A stretch of DNA of 64,000 bases from Nitrososphaerota archaeon (GTDB taxonomy: Archaea > Thermoproteota > Nitrososphaeria > Nitrososphaerales > Gagatemarchaeaceae): contig JACQFN010000016.1 of the NCBI GenBank assembly GCA_016200045.1, forward strand, positions 62,001 to 126,000, in the 5' to 3' direction. The translations under genes were made by a program, and so were the position numbers. Shown one piece after another: positions 9,294 to 17,183 of the stretch; the stretch's first letter is position 1, and each line of letters begins with the position of its first letter. Below the pieces are notes generated by a model that saw only the letters and a list, made by a program, of their open reading frames with translations, was not told the origin of the DNA and searched no databases.

Positions 9294-9827
9294 TCACTCG
9301 GGATTTCCTGTTTTTCCTCGAGAATGGAGCAGAACTAGAATCGAAACTACAGTCACAACCGCCAGCGTCGCGCCAACGAGAATCAGAGGACCGTCCAATA
9401 CGGAAGTTTGGGTGGGCGTTTGGATTGATGAAGGGGGAGAATAGGAGTGAGTGTAGTCACAGAGGTCTGTCTCTAACTGTCCATTGAGCAGACGTGCGTA
9501 GACAGTGTACTGGTGCCCTACTTGGAACGTGTATCCACAAGCCCCTCCGTTGGACGGCGTTAGAACGTCGACCTCGCCGCCCACCGATCCCTTTGTCGAA
9601 GTAATAACATCGAAACTCACCGATTCTGAATCTGAAGCGCCAAACACCTTGATGGAGGAAGGCTTGATGTCGGTTACTGTGCCGTCGAATACAGCGTTGG
9701 CACCTTGGAACGCCTGTTCTTGAGAAATGCTGGCACAGGAACAGGCATAGGCTCGTCGCGGCGTCCCCATGAACACCAAAAGCGTGGCCACCAACAGAAT
9801 CACCAAAAAGAGGGGTACCGATTTCAC
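9294..9827 (-). CDS. Secreted, membrane-anchored protein with an N-terminal CSC motif
   Basis: The 177-residue product has a signal peptide (residues 1-28) that would leave ACSCAS as the mature start. The body contains AVFDGTVTDI and a later GYTFQVGHQYTVYA, and a C-terminal membrane helix lies near residues 148-168, followed by a basic tail. The arrangement recalls NTR/TIMP-like proteins that begin with a CxC after signal cleavage. The GTG start has a TATA-like aaatata about 28 nt upstream, so it is probably leaderless. Function unknown. Confidence 0.75.
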   Translation of the reverse strand: MKSVPLFLVILLVATLLVFMGTPRRAYACSCASISQEQAFQGANAVFDGTVTDIKPSSIKVFGASDSESVSFDVITSTKGSVGGEVDVLTPSNGGACGYTFQVGHQYTVYARLLNGQLETDLCDYTHSYSPPSSIQTPTQTSVLDGPLILVGATLAVVTVVSILVLLHSRGKTGNPE

Positions 9828-10110
9828 TTGACTGGCCTATCACTTCAGGCTATATTTGACTGGTCGCAAGAACAGCATCCGGTCCAGTATAGGAGACGTC
9901 AAGACTCTCAAACAGACGGCATAGGCTTTGGCCAAGCCAGGCGTTCTGCCTTCGATGCGGTCAGTTCACGACCTATTTCCGACTCGTCCCTCACGCCAAC
10001 AAGAACGAGGCTATTCGTATTGTCTAGGTACTAGGTAAACTATATGGGCCGAGTCTCTCAATAGTTTGCGATTATAACTATCGTTAAATAAGCCAAGAGA
10101 GAGCGCGGGC
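9828..10110. other. Intergenic region with divergent promoters
   Basis: This stretch holds a leftward TATA-like box at about 9852-9858 for the secreted protein, and a rightward gttaaataa at about 10083-10091 in front of the GTG at 10111. I see no convincing ORF or structured RNA in the middle; open frames here have shadow composition. Confidence 0.4.
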
Positions 10111-10674
10111 GTGTTGACGGACCGCCGGAAACTGATGACCGCCACTCTTCTGGGGGTGGCGATCGCCTTGATCAAGGGTCCCTTCCAGTGGCCGATAACC
10201 GACTACCTGATCATCGTGGAAGCCCCCATCCTCGGGCTTTCCTTCCTGCTCCTTGGAAGGGGGGGCGCGACCTACACGGGTCTTGTCAACGGGCTCCTGC
10301 AGTCAGCGGTCAAGGTCAACTTCTTTCCGCTCGACCTGGTCTTCGGGGTCTCCTACGGGGTACTCGTCGACCTGTTCGGCACGCTCCTGCGCGCCAGGAC
10401 GGGGGAGACCACGAGCATCAAGAGGATGACGCTCGCCCTCGGTCTCGCCAGTACGATAGCCGGCCTGAGCATCGCCTACGCGGTCATCGCTCTCAACATC
10501 AACCTGGGTCCAGTGACCTCAAGCCTGACCGCAAGCCAGCTCGTCAACCTCGTCTACATCCCGATAATCATCTGGGGGGTTCTCAGCGGAACCCTGGGGG
10601 GTTTCATTGCCGCGAAAGTCTGGGACAAGAACCTGAAGGCGAGGTTCAGGCCAGTGCAATCGCCTGTGAGTTAG
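10111..10674 (+). CDS. Six-helix membrane protein, possibly an ECF S-component
   Basis: The 187-residue protein is almost entirely hydrophobic, with six predicted membrane helices. Features such as VEAPILGLSFLLLGRGG near the middle and GGFIAAKVWD near the end recall substrate-binding S-components of energy-coupling factor transporters. No ATPase or EcfT gene lies nearby, so it would have to share a module encoded elsewhere. The GTG start has a TATA-like box 26 nt upstream (leaderless). The family call is tentative. Confidence 0.6.
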   Translation: MLTDRRKLMTATLLGVAIALIKGPFQWPITDYLIIVEAPILGLSFLLLGRGGATYTGLVNGLLQSAVKVNFFPLDLVFGVSYGVLVDLFGTLLRARTGETTSIKRMTLALGLASTIAGLSIAYAVIALNINLGPVTSSLTASQLVNLVYIPIIIWGVLSGTLGGFIAAKVWDKNLKARFRPVQSPVS

Positions 10675-10675
10675 G

Positions 10676-10888
10676 TCATTCTTCCCCGTCGAGCTCGCGC
10701 GCAATCTTCCTGCCGAATCTGTAAAGCATCTTGTAGAGGAAGAGGCCCAAGAGCACGAACGCGACCCCGGCAACCGTATCGGCGAGGGTCCCGGTCGCCA
10801 GTCCGGCGACGAGAGTCAATACCCCGAGTGCGATGATCAGGATTGCGGCCGTCCGGGAGATTGGGCTGGCCTTCACAGTCGCCGACAC
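10676..10888 (-). CDS. Small two-helix membrane protein
   Basis: The 70-residue product has two hydrophobic helices (AAILIIALGVLTLVAG and VAGVAFVLLGLFLYKMLY) and a charged C-terminus. It starts with GTG at 10888 and ends one base from the convergent neighbour. Composition is protein-like and unlike a shadow. Function unknown. Confidence 0.55.
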   Translation of the reverse strand: MSATVKASPISRTAAILIIALGVLTLVAGLATGTLADTVAGVAFVLLGLFLYKMLYRFGRKIARELDGEE

Positions 10889-10962
10889 GGTCTCGCCTGC
10901 GTCCGACCAAAGTTAAACGATTCCGAACGCCACAACCGCTTTAATCTTCGACGGGATTGGCG

Positions 10963-11621
10963 ATGCCATTGACCCCGCCGACCGACGCCATATCGTGCTG
11001 TTTCGACGAGGAGTCACGCCAGATGCTGCAGGACTACCGTCGCAAGGGACTGGGGAAAGCCACGAAGATGATTCTGGCCCAGCTGAAAGAATTGGGAATA
11101 TCCGGGACGACGAGCCTCGAACTGGGGTGCGGGGGGGCGGTCTGACCGTGGGTCTCCTGAAAGGGGGCGTATCGTCGGCGACTGGGTTCGACCTGTCACC
11201 GAAGATGGTCGAGGCTGCCAGTGCGCTCGCTTCGGAGTCCGGTTTTTCGTCCACCGCCAGTTTTTCAGTGGGGGACGGCGCGACCAGCGCGCTCCCGACC
11301 TCGGACCTCGTGATCCTTGACTCGGTCCTCTGCTGCTACCCAGACGTAAGCGAGCTTGTTGACAACTCCAGCTCTGCCGCCCGTCGAGTCTACGCTATCT
11401 CTCTGCCGGACAGCAGGCGGAGGCTGACGAAGATTCTCAGGCCATTCCTCTTCTTTCAGCCGGCTTTCTTGAGGGGGAAGAAGTTCAGGTTCTTCGTCCC
11501 TTCTGCGGACAAGATAATTTCGCAGCTCAAGGCGAAAGGGTTCACGAAGGTCTATGACTCCGCCGCAGGGTTCACCTGGTCGGTTCTGCTATTCGCCGCG
11601 CCCCGGAAACAGCCAGGGTGA
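10963..11621 (+). pseudogene. SAM-dependent methyltransferase, frameshifted in a G7 run
   Basis: Two overlapping frames together encode one class I methyltransferase. The first runs from ATG 10963 to motif I (LELGCGG) and meets a stop at about 11145. The second continues with LTVGLLKGG, FDLSPKMVEAASALASESG (motif II region), SFSVGDG and LVILDSVLCCYPD, and ends at 11621. One extra G in the run at 11131-11137 would restore a continuous protein of about 219 residues with a perfect glycine-rich SAM motif. A homopolymer error is the simplest cause, but a real mutation or slippage cannot be excluded. A TATA-like ttaat lies some 22-25 nt upstream of ATG 10963. Confidence 0.8.
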
Positions 11622-11626
11622 GTCTC

Positions 11627-11794
11627 TCAGCTCCTCTTTGATTCTTCCCTGAGCAAACGGAAGAGGCGAAACTTGTCCACCTGGCCTGGCGTGAGCTTGT
11701 ACCCACAGGTTTTGCATTCGATACCCTCTCCCGATTCCCGCAGGCCGAACCACCCGCAGTTCGGGCATTTCATCTGGTCGTCTTGCGTCCTCAT
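11627..11794 (-). CDS. Small zinc-ribbon protein
   Basis: The 55-residue product has two CxxC knuckles (CPNCGWFGLRES and CKTCGYKLTPGQ) followed by a basic helix, a typical rubredoxin-like zinc ribbon. A TATA-like cttaaga at about 11820-11827 is 26-30 nt upstream of ATG 11794, so that start is preferred to the longer open frame to 11881. Such proteins often bind nucleic acid or partner proteins; no specific role can be given. Confidence 0.6.
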   Translation of the reverse strand: MRTQDDQMKCPNCGWFGLRESGEGIECKTCGYKLTPGQVDKFRLFRLLREESKRS

Positions 11795-12050
11795 CCAAAG
11801 GGCCGGAGCGGCCAAGATGGTCTTAAGGTTGGCGAACGCGCGGTAACTCGAAACTGGTTTCACCACAGACGGACTATCCATGCCGGAACTCGGGCTGCCT
11901 CGCTGATACCGACGGTTGTTGCCGCATACTTCGACAGAGACGCCTCCGGGAGGACCTGGGGATCAAATCGTCCTTGCGTCAAGATTTTTTGCCCAAACTG
12001 GCACGTCGATTAGAGCCGTCGGGATATAGCGACTGAGCGCGACAGAAGCG

Positions 12051-12707
12051 ATGCCGATGAGCTTCGCGAGTAAGTGGCAGAAGAAAGAGGAAAGCCCCGG
12101 GTTTTTGGACAAGCTGAGGGACAGCGTCAAAACCCAGTCTCCACTCAAGCCCCAGATCGAGCAGGCGAACAGGCAGATCCGCCTCCTCATCTCGCAGCTC
12201 GACGGAACGGTAAATAAAATCAAACAACGCGACTCCACGATTTTCAGGGCGGTCGTCTCTAGCCTTGCCAAGCGGGACATGCAGCATGCCGCAGTCTACG
12301 CGAACGAGCTTTCAGAGGTAAGGAAGATGGGGCAGATGGTAACGTCTGCACAGCTCGCCCTCGAACAAATTTCGCTGCGGCTCGGTACCATCACCGAAAT
12401 GGGCGAGATCGCCACGACCTTGGCACCCGCAGTGTCTATCATCAGGTCCATGAAGGACACCCTCTCGGTCGCCCTGCCTGAAGCCGACAAGGAGATTGGA
12501 GAGATTTCGGGACTCCTCAGCACAGTGCTCATCGACGCCAGCTCGTCGAGCGGGCTCTCCCTCAACTTCGGCGCTGCTAACGAGGACGCGCAGAAGGTGT
12601 TGGAGGAAGCCGCAGCCGTGGCTGAGCAGAGGATGAAGGAAAGCTTCCCGGAGATTCCGGCAGGCGTGCTCGCTCAGGCCGGAGAGGAAGAAGGGCTCTC
12701 CGCGTAG
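12051..12707 (+). CDS. CdvB-like ESCRT-III protein
   Basis: The 218-residue protein matches the Snf7/ESCRT-III core of archaeal CdvB paralogues: a basic first helix region (PLKPQIEQANRQIRLLISQL), the hairpin with AVYANELSEVRKM, and LSVALPEADKEIGEISGLLS. The tail after residue 175 is acidic and Ala-rich, with no winged-helix CdvA-binding segment, so it resembles the short CdvB1/B2 type. Members polymerise on membranes in cell division and vesicle budding. ATG 12051 lies 26 nt after a TATA-like gatatag. No cdvA or cdvC is adjacent. Confidence 0.85.
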   Translation: MPMSFASKWQKKEESPGFLDKLRDSVKTQSPLKPQIEQANRQIRLLISQLDGTVNKIKQRDSTIFRAVVSSLAKRDMQHAAVYANELSEVRKMGQMVTSAQLALEQISLRLGTITEMGEIATTLAPAVSIIRSMKDTLSVALPEADKEIGEISGLLSTVLIDASSSSGLSLNFGAANEDAQKVLEEAAAVAEQRMKESFPEIPAGVLAQAGEEEGLSA

Positions 12708-12846
12708 CTCCAGTTCGCACCGAAGTGTCACGACAGACGGGCTCGCCTCCGTCGTTTCGCTGTGTTCTCGACAGCCGTTCCACCATGTTGAACGACCGCA
12801 CAGGGAAATCTGCTTAATATCCGGAAACGCCGGAACCCTTCAGAAA

Positions 12847-13992
12847 TTGAAGATTCAGAGGGTCAGGAAAGCGCGCGCCGAGGGGCCGGGTTATTCAGAC
12901 GATGACAGGACCGGCTCAGACACTATCGGGACCGGAGCCGGACGCTCAAAGGGTGCCGCCGCGCTCATCGTGGTTGCGCTGATTCTCATGGCTGGCCTCG
13001 TCCTCCTGGTCCCAAACAACCTGTCGATCACGGATGGAATCTCGAGTTTCCTAGCACGGCTCGCATCACACTCTTCTGGCTCCGGCACAAATACCACCTC
13101 GTCGTTCAGCCTCTATTCACCGTTGATTCTGAACGGGTCAGCGAACATAACGTTCCCCTCCGATTATGACGCCCTGTCCTCCTACGCGCTGGGTCTCATC
13201 AACCAGGACCGGGCCGGCTCGAACCTGAGCCCCGTCCAACAGAGCGCGTCGAAGGTATCGCAACAGCACGCCGACTCTATGCTCCGCTACGGATACTTCA
13301 GCCACTGGGACACGCAGGGGTTCAAGCCGTACATGAGATACACCCTCCTGGGTGGGCGCGGAGCGGTCGCAGAGAACATCGCGTATCTTTCCTACTTTCC
13401 AGGGCGCTTCTCCTTTACCGCAGAAGTGGAAAACGCCATCAAGGAGTTGGAATACTCGATGATGCACAACGACAGCGCCTGCTGCGACAACGGGCACAGA
13501 GACAACATCCTGACCCCCCTGCACAACATGGTGTCCATCGGGGTAGCGTACAACTACACCACGGTCTTCTTCGTCGAGGACTTCGAGAACAACTACATCG
13601 CGATGAGCTTCGCGGTCAACTCGTATTCGACGGTTTCGATGTCCGGGACGACCACCCGGTCCGGGTTGGACCCGGGAGAGATCCTCGTCACGTTCGACCC
13701 GACCCCCTCGACCGAGACCCCCCGCCAACTCGACACAGGCCCATCAGAATACGACCCAGGGTTGCTCATAGGGGGAGTCCTCCCGCCTTGCTCCTTGACA
13801 TGCCCAAGGTTCACCCAGGGGATTACCGTGTACGCCGACACCTGGAGCTTTACCGCCACGCGCGCAAGCGTATCGTTTTCGATCTCCAGCTTTGAAAACG
13901 CGCGGGGCGCAGGGGTGTACACCTTCTACCTTCTTCTGGGGTCCAACACCACCACGGCTCTGACTTCGATTTCGGTTTTCGTGAACAAATAG
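12847..13992 (+). CDS. Extracellular CAP (SCP/PR-1) domain protein, membrane-anchored
   Basis: The 381-residue protein has an N-terminal cytoplasmic stretch, one membrane helix at about residues 37-56 and a Ser/Thr-rich linker. The CAP domain follows, with the His-containing QQHADSMLRYGYFSHWDTQG and CCDNGHRDNILTPLHNMVSIGVAY blocks. About 150 residues of beta-rich sequence complete the protein. It should be a type II, extracellularly exposed protein. Archaeal CAP proteins are poorly characterised. TTG 12847 has a TATA-like cttaatat at about 12812-12820, so the transcript is likely leaderless. Confidence 0.85.
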   Translation: MKIQRVRKARAEGPGYSDDDRTGSDTIGTGAGRSKGAAALIVVALILMAGLVLLVPNNLSITDGISSFLARLASHSSGSGTNTTSSFSLYSPLILNGSANITFPSDYDALSSYALGLINQDRAGSNLSPVQQSASKVSQQHADSMLRYGYFSHWDTQGFKPYMRYTLLGGRGAVAENIAYLSYFPGRFSFTAEVENAIKELEYSMMHNDSACCDNGHRDNILTPLHNMVSIGVAYNYTTVFFVEDFENNYIAMSFAVNSYSTVSMSGTTTRSGLDPGEILVTFDPTPSTETPRQLDTGPSEYDPGLLIGGVLPPCSLTCPRFTQGITVYADTWSFTATRASVSFSISSFENARGAGVYTFYLLLGSNTTTALTSISVFVNK

Positions 13993-14000
13993 GAGTCCGC

Positions 14001-14510
14001 TCAAGCAGGGCCCATCGCGTTCCTTATGGAGCCCGCGGTAGCCCGCATTTCCTCTCCGGAGAACCGCTTCCTATCGGCGAACCTTCCCCTGTCTTCCATC
14101 CTCACGGGGATCACATGGACGTGGACGTGAGCGACGACCTGGTTCGCGGCCTCCCCGTTGTTCTGTACAAACCTGAACCCGTCTGCCCCGACCGCGGAGA
14201 CGATCGCCTTCGAGACCCTGGACGCCGTCCTGAACAGTTCCCCGATCTCCCCCTCGTCCATGTCCCAGATGGTCTCGCCGTGCTTCTTGGGGCAAACGAG
14301 GGTGTGCCCCCTTGAAAAGGGGAATGCGTCCAGAAACGCGAAGTACTTTTCATCCTCGTACACTATGTTCGCGGGCTCCTTCCTCGCCGCAATCATACAG
14401 AAGACGCATTCAGACTCGGAGGTGCGCTTCGAGCTGAACACGATCTTCCCTCCTTTGTCCAACAGTATTCGCACCCCGACCAATTCTCTAAAGTCTTGCC
14501 CTTCAGCCAT
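14001..14510 (-). CDS. HIT family nucleotide-binding protein
   Basis: The 169-residue protein has the histidine-triad motif HVHVHVIPV near residue 135 and the upstream CVFC, FLDAFPFSRGHTLVCPKKH and NNGEAANQVVAHVH blocks typical of HINT/HIT hydrolases, which cleave nucleoside phosphoramidates or dinucleotide polyphosphates. The CVFCMI pair may bind zinc with a later His. ATG 14510 is the best start; TTG 14483 is also compatible with a TATA-like box at 14511-14518. It is divergent from a small zinc-ribbon gene. Confidence 0.9.
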   Translation of the reverse strand: MAEGQDFRELVGVRILLDKGGKIVFSSKRTSESECVFCMIAARKEPANIVYEDEKYFAFLDAFPFSRGHTLVCPKKHGETIWDMDEGEIGELFRTASRVSKAIVSAVGADGFRFVQNNGEAANQVVAHVHVHVIPVRMEDRGRFADRKRFSGEEMRATAGSIRNAMGPA

Positions 14511-14542
14511 TCTTATTACCCGAACTCGGGCCGCAGCCTCTC

Positions 14543-14701
14543 GTGATCTGCGACCGGTGCAGGGCGGGACAGATGGTTCAGTATGAGCGCAAGCTGGGCA
14601 CCGGCACGAGCACCGCAACGATAACGGGTTCGAAGTGCGACCGGTGCGGCTACACCGCGCTGGACAACGACGATGATGTCTGGTCAGCCGTGGGGCTCTA
14701 A
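14543..14701 (+). CDS. Small zinc-ribbon protein (52 residues)
   Basis: The frame from GTG 14543 encodes two CxxC knuckles, ICDRCRAG near the start and KCDRCGYTALDNDDD near residue 33, separated by a 25-residue linker: a complete zinc ribbon. A TATA-like cttatta at about 14512-14518 lies 26-28 nt upstream of the GTG, matching the leaderless pattern seen in this window. The stop overlaps the convergent metallopeptidase stop by 4 bp. Function unknown; short length means it is easily missed by gene finders. Confidence 0.65.
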   Translation: MICDRCRAGQMVQYERKLGTGTSTATITGSKCDRCGYTALDNDDDVWSAVGL

Positions 14702-15144
14702 CGGGGTCGAACCGAGGCTGCTTTTCGGTAGGCCCGGAGGAAGCCGATTGCGAACAGATCGGCCTGCCTCTCGGTCCCCCTGTGGCGGCCTCCCTTCGAG
14801 CGCAGATGATGATAGAACTCGTGGATCAGTACGAATGGGTCGTACAGGTACTCCCTACTCGCGGCCAGAATCTCCTTGCGGTTCACAGAGTATACCGCAG
14901 CCACCCCTTTGGTTCTCCCCTCCAACACGCCTATTCCCAGCTTGGGCGTGCTGACCCGGTACTGTTTGCAGAGCATTTCAAGCCCCTCCTCCGGCTTCGA
15001 GTCAAGTATCATCATTACCACCGACGCCTTGAATCCATCGTCAGGCTCCATCCTGGTCGGTCCCGCCCCCCTTTCCGCACTTAAGGCCTCGGCAGGGACT
15101 ATCCGGTCCTTAACCCACTGGTCAGGTTTCTTTGATTTGGGCAT
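14698..15144 (-). CDS. Putative zinc metallopeptidase (HEFYH motif)
   Basis: The 148-residue protein carries an HExxH zincin signature in FVLIHEFYHHLRS near residue 108, followed by GTERQADLFAIGFL whose Glu could be the third zinc ligand. The layout recalls compact ImmA/IrrE-type peptidases, but there is no HTH domain. There is no signal peptide, so it should be cytoplasmic. Substrate unknown. Confidence 0.75.
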   Translation of the reverse strand: MPKSKKPDQWVKDRIVPAEALSAERGAGPTRMEPDDGFKASVVMMILDSKPEEGLEMLCKQYRVSTPKLGIGVLEGRTKGVAAVYSVNRKEILAASREYLYDPFVLIHEFYHHLRSKGGRHRGTERQADLFAIGFLRAYRKAASVRPR

Positions 15145-15284
15145 TCAACTTCGTGGGGCGAACGTGTGAGCTCAATGAGCATAGGCAGACGCAGGCACAT
15201 CAGGCTCGGCGGTCACAGGGTTGCCAAGCTGAGGGGACCACCGACCCTCTTCTCGGTCGGTTAGACCGCCCCGAATGAGCCAAT
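15145..15284. other. Gap with a short basic ORF and a hairpin
   Basis: On the plus strand a 29-codon frame starts at ATG 15176 (or GTG 15167) and is rich in Arg/His; I cannot support it as a gene. Its end overlaps an inverted repeat, ccgacc-ctcttctc-ggtcgg at 15241-15260, that could act as a terminator or processing hairpin for either flank. Confidence 0.3.
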
Positions 15285-15932
15285 TCAGGGATGGCATGTC
15301 GGATTGTACTGTGCATCGTAGCCACATAGCGTCCAGGCCAGCCTCGTTCCGTTGAATACTTCGACCCCGTCGGCCCCCGTCTGGGACGCCGTCCACCCCG
15401 CCTGCCCGTGCTCCCAGAAGAACCATGAAGTCGTTTGAGTCGACTCTACCCCGGCGAGAGAAGTGACGAAGTGCTCTCCGTACTGGGGGTACCAGACCGC
15501 CCCCATCCTTCCGTCAAGCAGGACGAGGGTCGCGAGAAAACCGTTCCATCCTGGCTGGACCGCCGTCCCGTTGAACCAGTGCCTGGTCCCGTTTCCGAAA
15601 TCTATTAGGATGTCCGCCTGGTAGGCCGGGACCCCACTCCCTGATTCTGACGCCAAGGCGTTGTACCTGTGCCACAGAGAGGCCAGGGCTGTGGAAGCGT
15701 CGATGTAAGAAGAGCCGCTCGTGTTCAGGTTCGCCACGGCATCCGAGAGGACCGAAAGCGTCTCATTGTAGCTCCGCAGAGCGGCGATCAGCTCCTGCTT
15801 GTGGCGGGCGTTCGATGAAGCCTCGGCCTGGTAGTCTTCGTAATACAAGACCGCGACGCTCGACGAGATGACCAGCGCTGCGAGAGCAACTGCGAGAATG
15901 CCGTAGGAGCGGCCTTCTTCTGCCAATTTCAA
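15285..15932 (-). CDS. Membrane-anchored DUF4430-like (transcobalamin-like) extracellular protein
   Basis: The 215-residue protein has one N-terminal membrane helix (residues 10-30) and an extracellular helical segment. The C-terminal domain contains ILIDFGNGTRHWFNG, TLVLLDG and a WFFWEHGQAGW block, then GVEVFNGTRLAWTLC near the end. This pattern resembles DUF4430, related to the C-terminal domain of transcobalamin. Its ATG overlaps the stop of the upstream S-component gene (ATGA), so the two are translationally coupled. The likely role is capturing ligand for that transporter; cobalamin or a related corrinoid is an inference. Confidence 0.7.
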   Translation of the reverse strand: MKLAEEGRSYGILAVALAALVISSSVAVLYYEDYQAEASSNARHKQELIAALRSYNETLSVLSDAVANLNTSGSSYIDASTALASLWHRYNALASESGSGVPAYQADILIDFGNGTRHWFNGTAVQPGWNGFLATLVLLDGRMGAVWYPQYGEHFVTSLAGVESTQTTSWFFWEHGQAGWTASQTGADGVEVFNGTRLAWTLCGYDAQYNPTCHP

Positions 15933-16477
15933 AGGCCCCTTCCGCGGAGTCTTGGGATCAGAAGGATTGCCAGAGGGGCGAACACGATTCCAAGAGCGAA
16001 GTCTGCCGCTTCATGCACGATTGCGAACGGGATCCCGATTGCCTCCGTCACCGCCAGGTTCCAAAGCGTGATTGATGGCCAGAAGGCGATCAGTGCTGTC
16101 GCTGCGTTGGTTTCTACATCCCAGGCGAAGGCGCACATGAGCATTGTAGCACCGAGGAAGACTGCGTTTTCCGAAATCAGTTTCGACCTGTCGCCCCATA
16201 CTTTGGAGGCCCACCAGCCCGCGACCGCGAATATCAGCTCGCCGGCCACGAGGAACGGGGCTACCGGTCCTGCGAACCCCCAAGGGCTGACGAAGGCCCA
16301 GACCGTCTCGGAAATGACAGCGACCGTGGCCCCCATCCTGAAACCAAAGACGTACGCGACCACGAACACGACCGGGTCCAGGAGCTTGACGTTCGGAAAG
16401 GGGGCGAGCGCAAAGTCTGAACCGACGATCACGGCGACGAACGCGGCCACCGTCGCGACGTCGGTTGCCCCCTTCAC
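15929..16477 (-). CDS. ECF transporter S-component-like membrane protein
   Basis: The 182-residue protein has six hydrophobic segments with features of energy-coupling factor S-components: AAFVAVIVGSDFALAPFPNV, then YVFGFRMGATVAVISETVWA and SPWGFAGPVAPFLVAGELIF. GTG 16477 is chosen over longer frames because a TATA-like ttatata at about 16500-16507 lies 26 nt upstream and a 21-bp palindrome fills the interval. The ATPase and EcfT partners are not in the window. The coupled DUF4430-like gene suggests vitamin uptake; the cobalamin-dependent ribonucleotide reductase in this window shows a need for B12. Confidence 0.75.
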   Translation of the reverse strand: MKGATDVATVAAFVAVIVGSDFALAPFPNVKLLDPVVFVVAYVFGFRMGATVAVISETVWAFVSPWGFAGPVAPFLVAGELIFAVAGWWASKVWGDRSKLISENAVFLGATMLMCAFAWDVETNAATALIAFWPSITLWNLAVTEAIGIPFAIVHEAADFALGIVFAPLAILLIPRLRGRGL

Positions 16478-16478
16478 G

Positions 16479-16499
16479 CTGGCTGGATAATCCAGCCAG
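16479..16499. promoter_or_regulatory. Perfect palindromic operator over the transporter start site
   Basis: The sequence is CTGGCTGGAT, a central A, then ATCCAGCCAG: a perfect 10-bp inverted repeat. It lies directly between the TATA-like box (16500-16507) and the GTG start (16477) of the leftward S-component operon, so a bound protein would block initiation. A further half-site ATCCAGCC sits at 16514-16521, beyond the TATA box. The divergent DUF4443 winged-helix gene is the obvious candidate regulator. Confidence 0.75.
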
Positions 16500-16571
16500 T
16501 ATATAACATAGGCATCCAGCCCCTTCCGAAGGAGAAAAGGCGTTATACCAACTGCTCCTTCCAAGAGCCTA

Positions 16572-17183
16572 TTGCAAGAAATCGTCAGGCTCTTCGGACC
16601 AAGCCGGGCCCAGGGGCCTTCCCCGACGTTCGACACCACTCACCTGATCCTGGCAGTCCTGACCGTCGGAGAAGAAGGGTCGATCGGGAGAGGAGCTCTG
16701 GCAGAGAAACTGGGCCTGGGTGAAGGCGCGATAAGGACAGTCCTGAAAAAACTCCGAGACAGCGGCTACATCGACGCCAACGCCTCCGGTTGCTACCTCA
16801 CAGCGAAAGGTCGACAGGTCGACAGGGTGCTGGGGCGTTCCCTCTCCCGGCTGGCCGACATCGGGGAGTCCGACCTGACCGTGGGGAAGAACCAGGTCGC
16901 TCTCGCCGTCAGGGGAAAGGGAAAGTCCGTGGGCACGGGAATAGAACAGCGGGATTCAGCGGTCAAGGCGGGAGCTTCAGGGACCACGACCTACGTCGTG
17001 GGAGGGGGGAAGTTCACCGTCCCCGGGGGCTCCAAGGACTGCGAAGCTGACTTTCCCGGCCCCGTCTGGAAGGACCTCAGGAGGGAACTTGAGCCCCGGA
17101 ACGGGGACGCGATAATCCTCTCCGGGTCAGACGATATCAAGAAGGCAAGGCTCGGGGCTCTCGCCGCGGCCCTGACTCTGTAG
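16572..17183 (+). CDS. DUF4443-like winged-helix regulator
   Basis: The 203-residue protein starts with a winged-helix DNA-binding domain (LILAVLTVGEEG, GALAEKLGLGEGAIRTVLKKL, YLTAKG, residues about 18-90). A C-terminal domain contains QVALAVRG, IEQRDSAVKAGASG and GDAIILSGSDD, typical of the archaeal DUF4443 proteins. The C-terminal domain probably senses a ligand. TTG 16572 has a TATA-like gttatac at about 16542-16548. It is divergent from the S-component/DUF4430 operon and separated from it by a palindrome, so it may repress that operon (inference). Confidence 0.8.
   Translation: MQEIVRLFGPSRAQGPSPTFDTTHLILAVLTVGEEGSIGRGALAEKLGLGEGAIRTVLKKLRDSGYIDANASGCYLTAKGRQVDRVLGRSLSRLADIGESDLTVGKNQVALAVRGKGKSVGTGIEQRDSAVKAGASGTTTYVVGGGKFTVPGGSKDCEADFPGPVWKDLRRELEPRNGDAIILSGSDDIKKARLGALAAALTL

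Noticed and set aside
15167-15265. Short Arg/His-rich ORF between the metallopeptidase and DUF4430 genes
   Set aside because: Only about 30 codons, no family resemblance, and its end coincides with a hairpin; not supportable.
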